Source of the DNA: Chloroflexota bacterium
GTDB lineage: Bacteria; Chloroflexota; Anaerolineae; Anaerolineales; Anaerolineaceae
Assembly (NCBI GenBank): GCA_016887485.1
Contig: CP069394.1
Location: 1,860,001-1,924,000, forward strand
Direction of reading: 5' to 3'
Length of the DNA stretch: 64,000 bases
Part shown: positions 9,846 to 19,231 of the stretch, piece after piece
Layout of the letters: every line of letters starts with the position of its first letter
Numbering within the stretch: the stretch's first letter is position 1
Notes under the pieces: generated by a model
Database searches by the model: none
What the model saw: the letters and a program-made list of their open reading frames with translations, nothing else
What the model was told of the DNA's origin: nothing
Position numbers and translations under genes: made by a program

Positions 9846-10685
9846 TTATTTATGTGTTTTTCTCTGGTATATAACCAGGAAAACAGCACCGACAATGATC
9901 GGCAACAATACCCACCAATAGCTCAATAGATTGAATCCAGATGCTGCGCCGGAAGTACCGGATTCAGCTTGACCCTGATCCGCATCGGCAGTGTCAGCAG
10001 AATTCAAAGATGGATTCGAATCATTCTCTGTTTCAACTTTTTCTTCAGCCGCAACAGTCGGTGTAATGGTTGGCGTTAGGGTTGGCTGGGGGGTCGGAAT
10101 CAAAATGGATTCCTCTGGATCTTGTACAGGAATGGGTGTCGATTCCACCGGCACGTAACTCTCCACCACATCAATAGAAGCATTTTGCAACTCAACCGGG
10201 ATGGCATCGCCGGTGCGACGGGCCAGCTCCAAGAACGTCACCTCAAGCTGGCTTGTCCCAACATTGATCCCCCGGAGGTAAATCACCAATACCACACCGC
10301 TGCCAGTTTTCCCCTCGCTGGGATTTACTTGCGTCATCACAAAGTGAATGGTGCCATTGTTATTATCAACTGTGTTATACAGTACAAGCCCTGCATCCAG
10401 AAAAGTACCAATCGCAATCTGAATCCCACCCGTATCAGGGTCAGCATCTTCAACCTGAAGAATGGTGGGGTCAAATTGAATTTCAATATCCATTGCATAA
10501 AGCTCTTCTACATTCCTGATTTCCACAGGAACTTCGATGACTTCCCCTGGGGCCACAGCGTTTGAATCAAATACACCACCCTCGGCTCCATCACTTGATT
10601 GAGCCTGGACTGTCAAGAAGCATATTCCAGCTAAGACAGACACCACAACTAAAGACAATAAGAAGGTAAAACCAAATTTCCTCAT
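9846..10685 (-). CDS. Membrane-anchored cohesin-domain protein
   Basis: 279 residues from the ATG at 10685, which overlaps the stop of the upstream gene as ATGA (coupled translation); the frame extends further up but that part lies inside the neighbour. Signal peptide (FGFTFLLSLVVVSVLAGICF), one cohesin domain (VEELYAMDIEIQFDPTILQV; GTIHFVMTQVNPSEGKTGSG), a Pro/Thr/Gln linker, and a C-terminal transmembrane helix (YWWVLLPIIVGAVFLVIY) followed by basic residues. It would display a cohesin outside the cell, tethered to the membrane. Confidence 0.82.
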   Translation of the reverse strand: MRKFGFTFLLSLVVVSVLAGICFLTVQAQSSDGAEGGVFDSNAVAPGEVIEVPVEIRNVEELYAMDIEIQFDPTILQVEDADPDTGGIQIAIGTFLDAGLVLYNTVDNNNGTIHFVMTQVNPSEGKTGSGVVLVIYLRGINVGTSQLEVTFLELARRTGDAIPVELQNASIDVVESYVPVESTPIPVQDPEESILIPTPQPTLTPTITPTVAAEEKVETENDSNPSLNSADTADADQGQAESGTSGAASGFNLLSYWWVLLPIIVGAVFLVIYQRKTHK

Positions 10686-11698
10686 AGCAGGTAATCGTCG
10701 TCCTTTCGTTTTTTGTTTCGATGGATGAGGGCAATGAAAAAGATTCCTTCCAAAAGCAGTGCCCCGCCAAGAAAAGCCCAAACCAATCGAGTTATTCGTT
10801 CCTCACGGGTTTGTGCCCTTTCTGTGGTTTTTTCAACAGTATTGGCATAAAAATTAGATCCATTTACCTCGATCGTTGGTTCTGTTTTATCGTTACCATC
10901 ACCAATGACCTCAGCCTTCTCCTCAGTGGTTTCCGGCCCCTCAGTCAGACTCGGTTGGATATCCACTGCTGTCGGCTCATTGTTATTCGGTACACGGGTA
11001 GCCGTGGATGTTTGGGTTGGTACGCTATCCAGCGCACTAGTTTTAGTAACAGTCGGAGTCGCTGTATCTGTAGTAGTCGGTGTCGGCGTCATCGTGGCCG
11101 TCGCAGTCGGCGTTTGGGTTTGGGTGGCCGTCGGCGTCTTTGTCACTGTTGGAGTGGCAGTTTTCGTTACAGTAGGCGTAGAGCTGGGGACCTGATCCAA
11201 CACCACAGTCAGCGACCCATTCTCAGTCGCCGGATAAGATTTTTGTCCCGTCGAATCGGCGAAGATAGCTTCCGTGATGTTAATGTTCGAACTTCCCTCG
11301 CCAACCCCTAAAAAGGTCAGCTTTAGCAGCACACCATCACCCGATACTTCAGGCTGCGCGATCTGGGTGGCCGCCACTCGCAGCGTGCCGGGTTGGTTTG
11401 ACTGGTAAACCACGGCCAGGCTGGTCAAATAAGACCCTTTCTCCCATTTTGATAGGGAGAGAATTGCGGGATCATACGTCACTGTGACATCAAACGCGTT
11501 GACGTTGACCCCACCCGAGACCCACAGCGATAACTGCACCTCGTTCCCAAGGCCAACCTCAGCAGAGGCGGGAGAGACGGAGAACACCGTTCCTCCCTGG
11601 GCTTGGGCAACACTAAAAGAAAATAATAAGGCCACAACCGCAACTACCAGTAACAGCCCCACCCAACTACCCTTGAAAAATTTTTTTCTAAATTTCAT
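10682..11698 (-). CDS. Membrane-anchored cohesin protein with Thr/Pro linker
   Basis: 338 residues: signal peptide (GLLLVVAVVALLFSFSVAQA), cohesin domain at about 35-170 (VNAFDVTVTYDPAILSLSKW, GVLLKLTFLGVG), then a long low-complexity Thr/Pro linker (repeats of TPTVTKT and TPTATAT, about 175-255), a charged segment, and a C-terminal transmembrane helix (LVWAFLGGALLLEGIFFIAL) with a basic tail. The linker looks like a glycosylated stalk that holds the cohesin away from the membrane. It overlaps the next gene by 4 nt. Confidence 0.82.
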   Translation of the reverse strand: MKFRKKFFKGSWVGLLLVVAVVALLFSFSVAQAQGGTVFSVSPASAEVGLGNEVQLSLWVSGGVNVNAFDVTVTYDPAILSLSKWEKGSYLTSLAVVYQSNQPGTLRVAATQIAQPEVSGDGVLLKLTFLGVGEGSSNINITEAIFADSTGQKSYPATENGSLTVVLDQVPSSTPTVTKTATPTVTKTPTATQTQTPTATATMTPTPTTTDTATPTVTKTSALDSVPTQTSTATRVPNNNEPTAVDIQPSLTEGPETTEEKAEVIGDGNDKTEPTIEVNGSNFYANTVEKTTERAQTREERITRLVWAFLGGALLLEGIFFIALIHRNKKRKDDDYLL

Positions 11699-11774
11699 TC
11701 AATAAAATCCACTTTATAAATTTTTTTTAGATTAAAAGCCATTGGCCATTTCGCCACCATGCTGCCCCCCCTTA

Positions 11775-12329
11775 TTAATGGAGGAAAACAGGGATGAAAG
11801 CCTCAAAGCCAGGCTCCGCGTCACCAATTTTCACATCACCATCCTGAGATGTAAAAGGGATGGCACGCCCATTTCTATCCACCAATCCAGGATCATCTAC
11901 CGTAGGCTCAGATATTGAAAGATAAGTGTAGGCTTCTTCTTGTTTAGAAACAAAATTAATTTTGAACAAAGTACCACTACCGTATTTTGGCGGTTCACCA
12001 TCATTTTGTGTATTAATACATTGGATTTCGTCTGGAGAATCTTCCACCTCACCACAGCCAAAAGATATTCCTTGACTTAAAAAATCTCCAAGTTCAGCGG
12101 ATATGAAAGTTAAATAATCAATATCATAACTAACTGTGATATCAAAAGCCCACAACTCTTCAATATTTGCTACCATGACATCCACTGAAAATGGATTGCC
12201 CGGTTCAACTTCCGTGAGCGCGGGATACACATAAACCATTGTCCCGGTTTGCGCGGCGGCGCTGCCGTTTAAAGGCAAAATCGCCAGGAAAACCAGGCTA
12301 ATAAGGAGAAGGAGCCGCGCTTTCTTCAT
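11775..12329 (-). CDS. Small secreted cohesin-domain protein
   Basis: 184 residues: a signal peptide and a single cohesin-type domain (VEPGNPFSVDVMVANIEELW, FDITVSYDIDYLTFISAELG, GTLFKINFVSKQEEAYTYLS). It contains a Cys pair (FGCGEVEDSPDEIQCI) that could form a disulfide. It has no membrane anchor and ends EAFIPVFLH, like the C terminus of the protein at 8675. It lies between the giant dockerin protein and the anchored cohesins. Confidence 0.75.
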   Translation of the reverse strand: MKKARLLLLISLVFLAILPLNGSAAAQTGTMVYVYPALTEVEPGNPFSVDVMVANIEELWAFDITVSYDIDYLTFISAELGDFLSQGISFGCGEVEDSPDEIQCINTQNDGEPPKYGSGTLFKINFVSKQEEAYTYLSISEPTVDDPGLVDRNGRAIPFTSQDGDVKIGDAEPGFEAFIPVFLH

Positions 12330-12357
12330 AAGTTATAAATCCAAATAATGCCAGGAT

Positions 12358-12385
12358 GCAGGCTGGGACATAGGTCCCAGCCTGC
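12358..12385 (-). terminator. 12-bp intergenic hairpin after the giant gene
   Basis: GCAGGCTGGGAC-loop-GTCCCAGCCTGC is a perfect 12-bp stem with a 4-nt loop between the stop of the 1826-residue protein and the next cohesin gene. On the minus strand it is not followed at once by a T-run, so it may be an attenuator or mRNA-stabilising element rather than a full terminator. Confidence 0.55.
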
Positions 12386-12406
12386 GATCAAGTCTAAAGA
12401 ACTAAA

Positions 12407-15400
12407 TTAGGGGATCACCGTGACATGGAAAGTGCTATTGTAAGAGAGGTTGCTGTCATCCAGCACCGTTACAATCACGATAGCGTCACCAGCCATAAGG
12501 CCAGTTAACTCGCCAGTCAGCATGTCAATTTCTGCAAAATCTCTGTCATTGACATAAATAGCCCAGCGAACGGGGCGGTCAGGCGCAACGCCGTCCAGCA
12601 AAACATCCAGGTCAATCGTATTGCCAACACTGACCGACGCATCTCCCACAACAGTAACTGTGCCCACAGGTGCGAGCGGTGCATCCATTGCAAGCCAGCC
12701 CTCAAAGTTACCCATCAGGGTCCCATAGAGACGAGCAGTGTAAACAGATGTGCATGTGATCTCAGCATAAAGGAAATCCATCCCCATAGCGTTGATCGTG
12801 CCATCGATAGCGCAACCAGCAAAATCGCCACTTACAATAGGTCCTGAAAAATCTGTCAGGTTGGGCCCTGCAGGAACACCAAAACCCGTCATTGAGAAGT
12901 CGTAAGCGCCATACATTTCAGCCGTGAAAGCTCCGGTATGATTATCAAATTCAAATGTACCAAAGACTTCAGGGTGTTCAGCCGTTGGCCAATCTGCATA
13001 GGCCGCTTCAGAGGTCAGCAAATAGTTACCGCCAACCAATGCCAGGTCCTGAATATTGACCCGATCATCGAAGTTGACGTCGCCATCATCAAAGATTGGT
13101 TCACCGTATTGACTACCGACATAAGATGCGTCAGAGAGATCAATTACATTGTCGGTCCAAACGGCGTTACCGCCTTTCAGTTCCAGATTGGGCAAAACAT
13201 AATCATCATTGATATCCAGCAAACGATCCAACTCTACCGACACGTTCAGGTAGCGGGGCTGGTTCGTCGTGAATTGATAGATACCTGCATTGACATTCAT
13301 AAAGGCATAGTTATCGCTGATTTCGAACGTCGAGGTAATATCGTTGTCAACATACCCACCCGAAACATCCGTGAGCGTCATCGGCACACCAGAGCGAACC
13401 GTGCGGCCCTGCATCGCAACTGTACCGGAAACCGTAAAGTCACCCAGAGCGGTGAAGGTCTCATAGTCGGAGGCCAGCAAGGTGTCAGGGTCGGGTGTCA
13501 GGTCAAACAAGTAAACCGTGATATCATTGGGGCCTGTGGTGTCGAAGATGATCCGGAATTCAACAACCAGTGAACCATCAGATGCCAACGCACCCAAATC
13601 CGTAAGATCCACGAACGGAACCCAAGCCATACTACCATAATCATAGTATTCAAGAGTTGCGCCAGCCGGCAGGTCGAAACTCAGCCCTACACTAGCCAGA
13701 TCATCGCCATCGGTGTTGTCGATTTCCACTGTGAATTCATCAGGAATTCCAACGTAGGTTGAACCACTGGAGGGAACGATTTCCACAGTCGGGTACGCAT
13801 TCACTTCTATGTCGGTGATATCCGAAAGGCAAGCGGCATAAATGTTCGTGGAAATGCTACCTGCACCAGCAAACATTGAGAAGACATCGGAGTCTTCATC
13901 CAGGTTCAGGATCAAGTCTGTCCCAATTGCGTTGCCCTCGAATACCATAGAGAAAAGGATCTGATCTGAAACGGTTAGGGCGCTGCTGGAAATCTGATAG
14001 CCAACGAAATGGACTGTATTGCCAAGCACCTCTATCTCTTCATAATCAAAGAGCCCGGGCAGCGTATTATCTACATAGGTCAGCTCTGCGGGGAATTCAA
14101 CTGTTACATCAACACCCATCACATTTACCAGGTTACCGAAGACGTCAAAGGTGATATCCTCGCCCAGATAAACGCTGTTGGGATAATCGGTCAGGTCGGA
14201 TTCCATGTAAAGCTCCACATGGGTCCAGGGATTGAAATCCACATCGGAGCTAACATCAAGCCCCACAAGAGGCGCATCATATGAACCCCAGGCGTTATAT
14301 TCAGCGGGAAGATCACCCAAGCCACTAGGGTTATTGTTTAAAATCCCAAAACCAACATTATCCATGATCAGGTTTCCCTGGATCTGGACGGTTCCGACAG
14401 GTTGATTTTCGAAGTATAAACCGTGACCAGAGAGGCCGTGAATATACATATCAGCGATGTTCAGGTCCGTCACCACACCGGCGAAGTTGATCCCGTTGGT
14501 CCCATCTGCGCCATCGATCTCGAGCCCTTCGATGACAATATTGGTCAGACCGGCAGCCACATCGATACCATTCGAGCCGCTGGTCGGGACACAAACAGCA
14601 CCTAGGGGCGTTTCTGCATTAATCGTAGTGTAATCAGCATTAATCACAAAACAGGGCGAATTATTTTCAATATGTGCTCCATCGGAAAGCAAGATGGTCA
14701 CACCGCTTGAATTGACGACAAACCCGCCAGTACCAGTATACGAACCTGCAGGGATCACGACTGTTGAGCCACTCGGTGCGTTATCAATCGCGGTTTGGAT
14801 TTCTTCCTCGGTGACACCAGGAGGTAAGACAATTTCTCCTTCAGCATTAGGCATGAATGTCGTGCAATCTTCATCTCCGCACCAAGGCGTAAATTCAACG
14901 CTGCCAACAACTTGTCCAGAATCTGGACCAGCAGCGCTGCCCCACCAGTTCGGGGAGGCGTCAACTTCTTCGCCCGCGCCGTAATTAATATCAACGCCAT
15001 TGCCAAGAATTTGGTTCTCTTCTAAGGAAACAACAGCTCCCACCGGCAAATTGCCATAGGTCATCGTATTGAAGTCATAAATGCCGACCCCGTTGAGGAA
15101 TCCGGTGATTGTATTGCCTAAGATATCCAGGTTGGCAGAAGAAGAAATTGGACCCCAATAGCTATGGTCAGTGCCTAAAAGAACACCAGTTGTCGGAGGC
15201 AAATCAACTGAAGCGCCGCCAACATCCCCGCCACTGAATGTGTTATCAGCGAAGGTTAGGTTAGTCAATGGCCCTCTAACTAACAACCCGTAATTCGAGA
15301 CATCAAAGGTTCCGGAGAACGAAAGGCTGTTGCCAGTAATATTGATTTGGCTGGTCGGTGATTCACCGGTCAGGCGGAGGTCGATCAGCGAAACGCCGTC

Positions 15401-17887
15401 ACCATTGATAATTTTTTCGCTTTGAACAAAGGTGTTATTGGTGATATTCAAAGGACCTTCAAGAATTGTCGCATGGCTGACATCTGTCCACCAATCAGCC
15501 ATAAACCGGATGGCGCTTGAATAAATAGAATTGGTGAACGTGTTATCATCAATCGTCACATTTGTGATCAAGCCATCATCAGCATAATCCCAAACATAAA
15601 GGCCACGGCAATAGGATGTGAACGCATTGCCAGAAACCGTCAGATCATTAATCGTATAGAGTGTGGGGCCATCACCAAAATAGATCCCTGCTGCGGCTGC
15701 CTGACAATCGTTGATATCCATCGGGCCAAACACATTGTCCTGAATGGATACACCATCCAGATAACCATTGATATAGACCCCAACAAATACATTCTCGAAT
15801 GTACTATTTGTGATCGAGAAATTGGAGGCGGTGTTTGGTTTTGAAAGGAAGACACCAATCCCGCGGGTATAAGCACCAGGATCAGCGCCATACACATTAA
15901 GATTATCGGCTGTAAACCCGTCAAAACTACCAAGGAAATTCACGCCTTCTGCATTTCCAACCGTCGGTGTCAGGTTTGTGATGGCGATATCCTGAAGAGT
16001 TAGGTTAGCTGTAGCCCCGTCAACCCGGATAGCCTCATCCAACGCGACAGGATCTGTAATGCCCACACCTTCAATATAGACATCATTCGCAGAAACTGTG
16101 ATGACAGGGAAAGCCGGTGCCGAAAGAATAGTTGACCCCATACCCGCGCCGATGATGTTCACCTGTTTGTCAATAGTGATGTTTTCAGCATAGCTGCCAC
16201 CAGCCACATACACTGTGTCCCCTGCAACAGATTCATCAATACCTGTCTGAATCATCGAGTAAATTTCCACCGGCCAACTGGTTGTGGTCACAGCCTTATC
16301 AAAGGTGTTTGCCCCAAGAACCGGCGAGAATTCAACTTCGCTCATCGTTCCACCCAGGAACTGATAATAGTTATTTGTGAATGTATTACCAATTATGGCT
16401 GCGTTCGTAACTGTGGCTGATGTGGATGAGAAACGGAAACCAGCCGTCTCATTATCATGGAAATTATTTCCTGTAACAGACACTGTATCCACAGTGAGGT
16501 TCTGGACATTAAAGCCCATACCACCATAACCAAAATCATTTGCAGTAACATTGACATTGGTCATCGTTGTCGCAGGCGCATTACCTGACAAACGGATGCC
16601 ATTTCCTGCATCAGTAGTGGTGTTATTTGCGACCAAGACATTGTCAACAACGCCACTGTAGTTCATGATGCTGATGCCAATGTCAACACCCAAAGTTCCG
16701 CCAACAATCGTATTTGATGATACTTCCACATTCGAGGCGTTAACAACCATTATGGCTGAGCTTGCCCAGCTATCGGTTAGCGGTGCGCCATGAATTGTAT
16801 TGCCGACGACTCTCGATCCATCGCCGGAAACCTGGATCCCATTTCTCAGGTATCCATTATATGGAATGACGATGTTATTCAGAACATGGAACTCTGTTCC
16901 AGCATGGTTGCCCATACTTTGAACGATGCCATTTTCAGTAAAATTCTGAACTGTGAAGCCATCAAAGATAAGGGTTCCCATGCCAGATAAAGCCCAAACA
17001 CCTGATGTCAAATCCCCATAAGGAGAATCAATTATTGTGACTTCAGGGCCCCCTGTTGACTGAACAGTGATGTTTGGTGTGCTTAGAATTATTTCCTCAG
17101 CATAGGTGCCTGGTTCAACCAGGATTGTGTCCCCATCACCGGCAGCTTCAATAGCTGCTTGGATAGTAGCATAAGTAGCGTTAGTGGTAAGGTTCTTAAC
17201 TGGCCCCTCTGCCGGTGTTAGAGTTACCCTATAGTTACCTGATCCTAAATCTTCAACACTTACATCAAAGCCAGGATATTCGAGCGGCACTGCCTCGCTT
17301 CCCCAACTCCAATCCATATCCCAATATCCAGCACCACCACCATGAGAGGCTGCCATGCCAGGATATTTTGCGGTGCCTGTTCCAGGGAGATAGGCACCGA
17401 CATCCGTTTCTTCAGCATACATGGTACCCCAGTGCATACTTCCGGACATTGGAACGCCCATTGGTGCAGTAGCGGTTGTATACCATGGATCAACTTCTGT
17501 TGCTCCTGCATGATTGCGAAGTGCCCACTTTTGCACACCGGAGTCTTCATATAACACCAAACTATATTGATACCAGTCCGGCGTATCTGGAGTCCAAGTT
17601 GGCCAAGCATCATGATCTGCGCCAATCAACTGTGCGGCATCATCAAAATAAGCATCAGCCCCTTCTTTTGCGAAGATGTCGAAGCCCCAACCAACCTTTG
17701 CTGGGATAACACCGGAATATGTCCCATCCGGGTTCTCCGTAAGAGTGTATCCTGGCTGAGATTCAAATACGATCTCTGCGCTTGCAATATCATTCGCTTT
17801 GACCCCTCCCACTGGCAGCATGGCCAACAACAATGCAACCGCCAGCACAAAACCAAATATTTTAATTAACCTGCGTTCTATACTCAT
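12407..17887 (-). CDS. Giant secreted beta-helix protein with cohesin, dockerin and Big2 domains
   Basis: 1826 residues. Signal peptide (about 1-31), an unrecognised N-terminal domain to about 225, then three right-handed parallel beta-helix blocks opening with the same signature: YATIQAAIEAAGDGDTI (about 236), a second near 545 and EEIQTAIDNAPSGSTVV near 1042, with many Asn-rich GNTF-type coils between. A cohesin-like domain lies at about 1230-1345 (VMGVDVTVEFPAELTYV), a carboxypeptidase-regulatory-like fold precedes a dockerin at about 1570-1620 (loop 2: DVNFDDRVNIQD; loop 1 degenerate), and a bacterial Ig-like Big2 domain closes it. No glycoside-hydrolase active site is evident. Probably a surface adhesin or scaffold; first gene of the locus. 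Confidence 0.85.
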   Translation of the reverse strand: MSIERRLIKIFGFVLAVALLLAMLPVGGVKANDIASAEIVFESQPGYTLTENPDGTYSGVIPAKVGWGFDIFAKEGADAYFDDAAQLIGADHDAWPTWTPDTPDWYQYSLVLYEDSGVQKWALRNHAGATEVDPWYTTATAPMGVPMSGSMHWGTMYAEETDVGAYLPGTGTAKYPGMAASHGGGAGYWDMDWSWGSEAVPLEYPGFDVSVEDLGSGNYRVTLTPAEGPVKNLTTNATYATIQAAIEAAGDGDTILVEPGTYAEEIILSTPNITVQSTGGPEVTIIDSPYGDLTSGVWALSGMGTLIFDGFTVQNFTENGIVQSMGNHAGTEFHVLNNIVIPYNGYLRNGIQVSGDGSRVVGNTIHGAPLTDSWASSAIMVVNASNVEVSSNTIVGGTLGVDIGISIMNYSGVVDNVLVANNTTTDAGNGIRLSGNAPATTMTNVNVTANDFGYGGMGFNVQNLTVDTVSVTGNNFHDNETAGFRFSSTSATVTNAAIIGNTFTNNYYQFLGGTMSEVEFSPVLGANTFDKAVTTTSWPVEIYSMIQTGIDESVAGDTVYVAGGSYAENITIDKQVNIIGAGMGSTILSAPAFPVITVSANDVYIEGVGITDPVALDEAIRVDGATANLTLQDIAITNLTPTVGNAEGVNFLGSFDGFTADNLNVYGADPGAYTRGIGVFLSKPNTASNFSITNSTFENVFVGVYINGYLDGVSIQDNVFGPMDINDCQAAAAGIYFGDGPTLYTINDLTVSGNAFTSYCRGLYVWDYADDGLITNVTIDDNTFTNSIYSSAIRFMADWWTDVSHATILEGPLNITNNTFVQSEKIINGDGVSLIDLRLTGESPTSQINITGNSLSFSGTFDVSNYGLLVRGPLTNLTFADNTFSGGDVGGASVDLPPTTGVLLGTDHSYWGPISSSANLDILGNTITGFLNGVGIYDFNTMTYGNLPVGAVVSLEENQILGNGVDINYGAGEEVDASPNWWGSAAGPDSGQVVGSVEFTPWCGDEDCTTFMPNAEGEIVLPPGVTEEEIQTAIDNAPSGSTVVIPAGSYTGTGGFVVNSSGVTILLSDGAHIENNSPCFVINADYTTINAETPLGAVCVPTSGSNGIDVAAGLTNIVIEGLEIDGADGTNGINFAGVVTDLNIADMYIHGLSGHGLYFENQPVGTVQIQGNLIMDNVGFGILNNNPSGLGDLPAEYNAWGSYDAPLVGLDVSSDVDFNPWTHVELYMESDLTDYPNSVYLGEDITFDVFGNLVNVMGVDVTVEFPAELTYVDNTLPGLFDYEEIEVLGNTVHFVGYQISSSALTVSDQILFSMVFEGNAIGTDLILNLDEDSDVFSMFAGAGSISTNIYAACLSDITDIEVNAYPTVEIVPSSGSTYVGIPDEFTVEIDNTDGDDLASVGLSFDLPAGATLEYYDYGSMAWVPFVDLTDLGALASDGSLVVEFRIIFDTTGPNDITVYLFDLTPDPDTLLASDYETFTALGDFTVSGTVAMQGRTVRSGVPMTLTDVSGGYVDNDITSTFEISDNYAFMNVNAGIYQFTTNQPRYLNVSVELDRLLDINDDYVLPNLELKGGNAVWTDNVIDLSDASYVGSQYGEPIFDDGDVNFDDRVNIQDLALVGGNYLLTSEAAYADWPTAEHPEVFGTFEFDNHTGAFTAEMYGAYDFSMTGFGVPAGPNLTDFSGPIVSGDFAGCAIDGTINAMGMDFLYAEITCTSVYTARLYGTLMGNFEGWLAMDAPLAPVGTVTVVGDASVSVGNTIDLDVLLDGVAPDRPVRWAIYVNDRDFAEIDMLTGELTGLMAGDAIVIVTVLDDSNLSYNSTFHVTVIP

Positions 17888-18037
17888 TTTTCATTCCCTC
17901 CAAATAGAAAACTTAGAAATTTCTCCTTCAAAAAACGCGTTCGATAATGCAATAAGCCCTCCTAAACTTAAAAGACAGATAGATCACCCAGGTTAAATTC
18001 AACAAGGGTGAAAAATTTATTGGATTATCTTGTAACT

Positions 18038-18202
18038 TGCCATCGGGGAATCTGCCTCAATTCTGAGTTGGGCAATCAAAAACACAGGTGTAAGCAGATA
18101 TCTCCATGTCCCCCGTTTTGTACTTCCCACCTCAGACCCAATTTGGGTACCGAGGCTGTGCGCTGGGGAGTCTTCTTTCAGGGCAACATTGCTGATGCCA
18201 AT
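18038..18202 (-). promoter_or_regulatory. Candidate structured 5' leader of the cohesin/beta-helix locus
   Basis: On the minus strand the sequence about 150-315 nt before the giant gene can fold into one closed element: an outer helix TTGGCATC/GATGGCAA with one mismatch, an inner CGGGG/CCCCG helix, an ATCTGC/GCAGAT helix stacked on it across a bulge, and a side hairpin around ACCCAAATTGGGT. No ORF fits. I could not match it to a riboswitch class I know. This is inference from base pairing only. Confidence 0.3.
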
Positions 18203-18320
18203 AGAGTGGTTAAGCGTTATTTGTTTTTCTCCCTATTAAGCTCCCTTCCGAACTCTTTATTATCCGATTCTTTCCTGCGAACTTTCTGAATTTCTCAAAA
18301 CAGCAGCGTTATCGCATAAT

Positions 18321-18350
18321 AAACAAAAACTGGCCCAGATTGCAGGCCAG
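18321..18350 (-). terminator. Minus-strand terminator in the intergenic region
   Basis: The minus strand reads CTGGCC-loop-GGCCAG followed by TTTTTGTTTATT, a good terminator shape. No recognisable gene lies upstream of it on this strand (18351-18686). It could end an untranslated RNA starting in the AT-rich block at 18540-18610, or control read-through into the 18 kb locus. Apart from this and the candidate leader, 17888-18660 holds nothing I recognise. Confidence 0.5.
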
Positions 18351-18663
18351 CCGAATCAGAACCACATCAAGGTGGTGGTATAAATCAAATTAATAGAATG
18401 GACGTCAGAACAAAACATTTTTTATTACGGTCGATATCTTTATGTTGACTAGTTTTATAGCCCCAGGAGTCGAACAGATTAAGACCTGGCATTCCCACCA
18501 ATATTTGCAACATCTATTCTAATGGTATTCTTAATTTCTGACAAGTCATATTTATATCAATTTAACAATATAATTTAATACACTCTTAGATATTAATATC
18601 GAGTATTATTATTGCCTAGCATTTCATAAAGTCTATGAAACATAAATATCGTGGGTTTTGCTC

Positions 18664-18692
18664 TTGCTGAGTTTCTTCGGGCATGGTATAAT
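18664..18692 (+). promoter_or_regulatory. rplS promoter
   Basis: TTGCTG (18664-18669), a 17-nt spacer and TATAAT (18687-18692) with an extended -10 TG (TGGTATAAT). It lies 55 bp before the rplS start. A small hairpin CGTCT-GGGA-AGACG (18702-18715) follows in the leader. Confidence 0.75.
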
Positions 18693-18747
18693 CCCTCTTC
18701 GCGTCTGGGAAGACGTGGTATTTATCATTGAAATAAAGGATCGTAAG

Positions 18748-19098
18748 ATGAATCATGCTGAACTCTTAAAATCAGTTGAAGCGCCAGTAAACGAGAACAT
18801 TCCTGAACTGTTCCCTGGCGACACCGTCAGTGTACATGTCTTGATTAAAGAAGGTACTCGTGAACGTGTTCAGGTTTTCAAAGGCACAGTTTTGTTCGTT
18901 CGTGGCAGCAAGAACGATGCATCCTTCACCGTGCGGCGGATCGCCAGCAACGGGATCGGTGTTGAGCGTACTTTCATGACTCGCTCACCCCGTGTCCAAA
19001 AAGTGGTTGTCGAACGGCACACCAAAGTTCGCCGTGCTCGACTCTATTTCTTGCGCGAACGCACCGGCAAGAGCGCCCGGCTAAAACAGCGCTTCTAG
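18748..19098 (+). CDS. rplS: 50S ribosomal protein L19
   Basis: 116 residues from the ATG at 18748, preceded by AAAGGATCGTAAG; the frame is open upstream to 18658 but that includes the promoter, so the longer form is excluded. L19 signatures: FPGDTVSVHVLIKEGTRER, FTVRRIASNGIGVERTF, and KVRRARLYFLRERTGKSAR. It bridges the ribosomal subunit interface. Here it stands alone, without the rpsP-rimM-trmD neighbours common elsewhere. Confidence 0.96.
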   Translation: MNHAELLKSVEAPVNENIPELFPGDTVSVHVLIKEGTRERVQVFKGTVLFVRGSKNDASFTVRRIASNGIGVERTFMTRSPRVQKVVVERHTKVRRARLYFLRERTGKSARLKQRF

Positions 19099-19155
19099 AA
19101 ATACCCTTAATTGGATGTTGGATTGGCAGGTGAATTAACCCTTCACCCGCCGAAT

Positions 19156-19214
19156 ACCTCATCAGGATTCTTATCAACTTTGCCTTATTGGTTGATGATT
19201 CCTGATGAGGTTTT
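19156..19214 (+). terminator. Terminator after rplS
   Basis: Long stem ACCTCATCAGGA/TCCTGATGAGG with a nested ATCAAC/GTTGAT stem, followed by TTTTAATT, between rplS and the amidotransferase gene. Confidence 0.75.
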
Positions 19215-19231
19215 AATTATCAGGAGGGTCC

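Noticed and set aside
10950-11195. Val/Gly-rich plus-strand repeat protein opposite the Thr/Pro linker
   Set aside because: It is the complement of the TPTVTKT linker codons of the real gene.
18038-18202. Assignment as a c-di-GMP, c-di-AMP or cobalamin riboswitch
   Set aside because: The conserved core motifs of these classes are missing; only generic pairing is seen.
18440-18500. tRNA-like fragment (TTCGACTCCTGGGGCTA on the minus strand)
   Set aside because: No cloverleaf forms and the T-stem does not pair correctly; probably chance.
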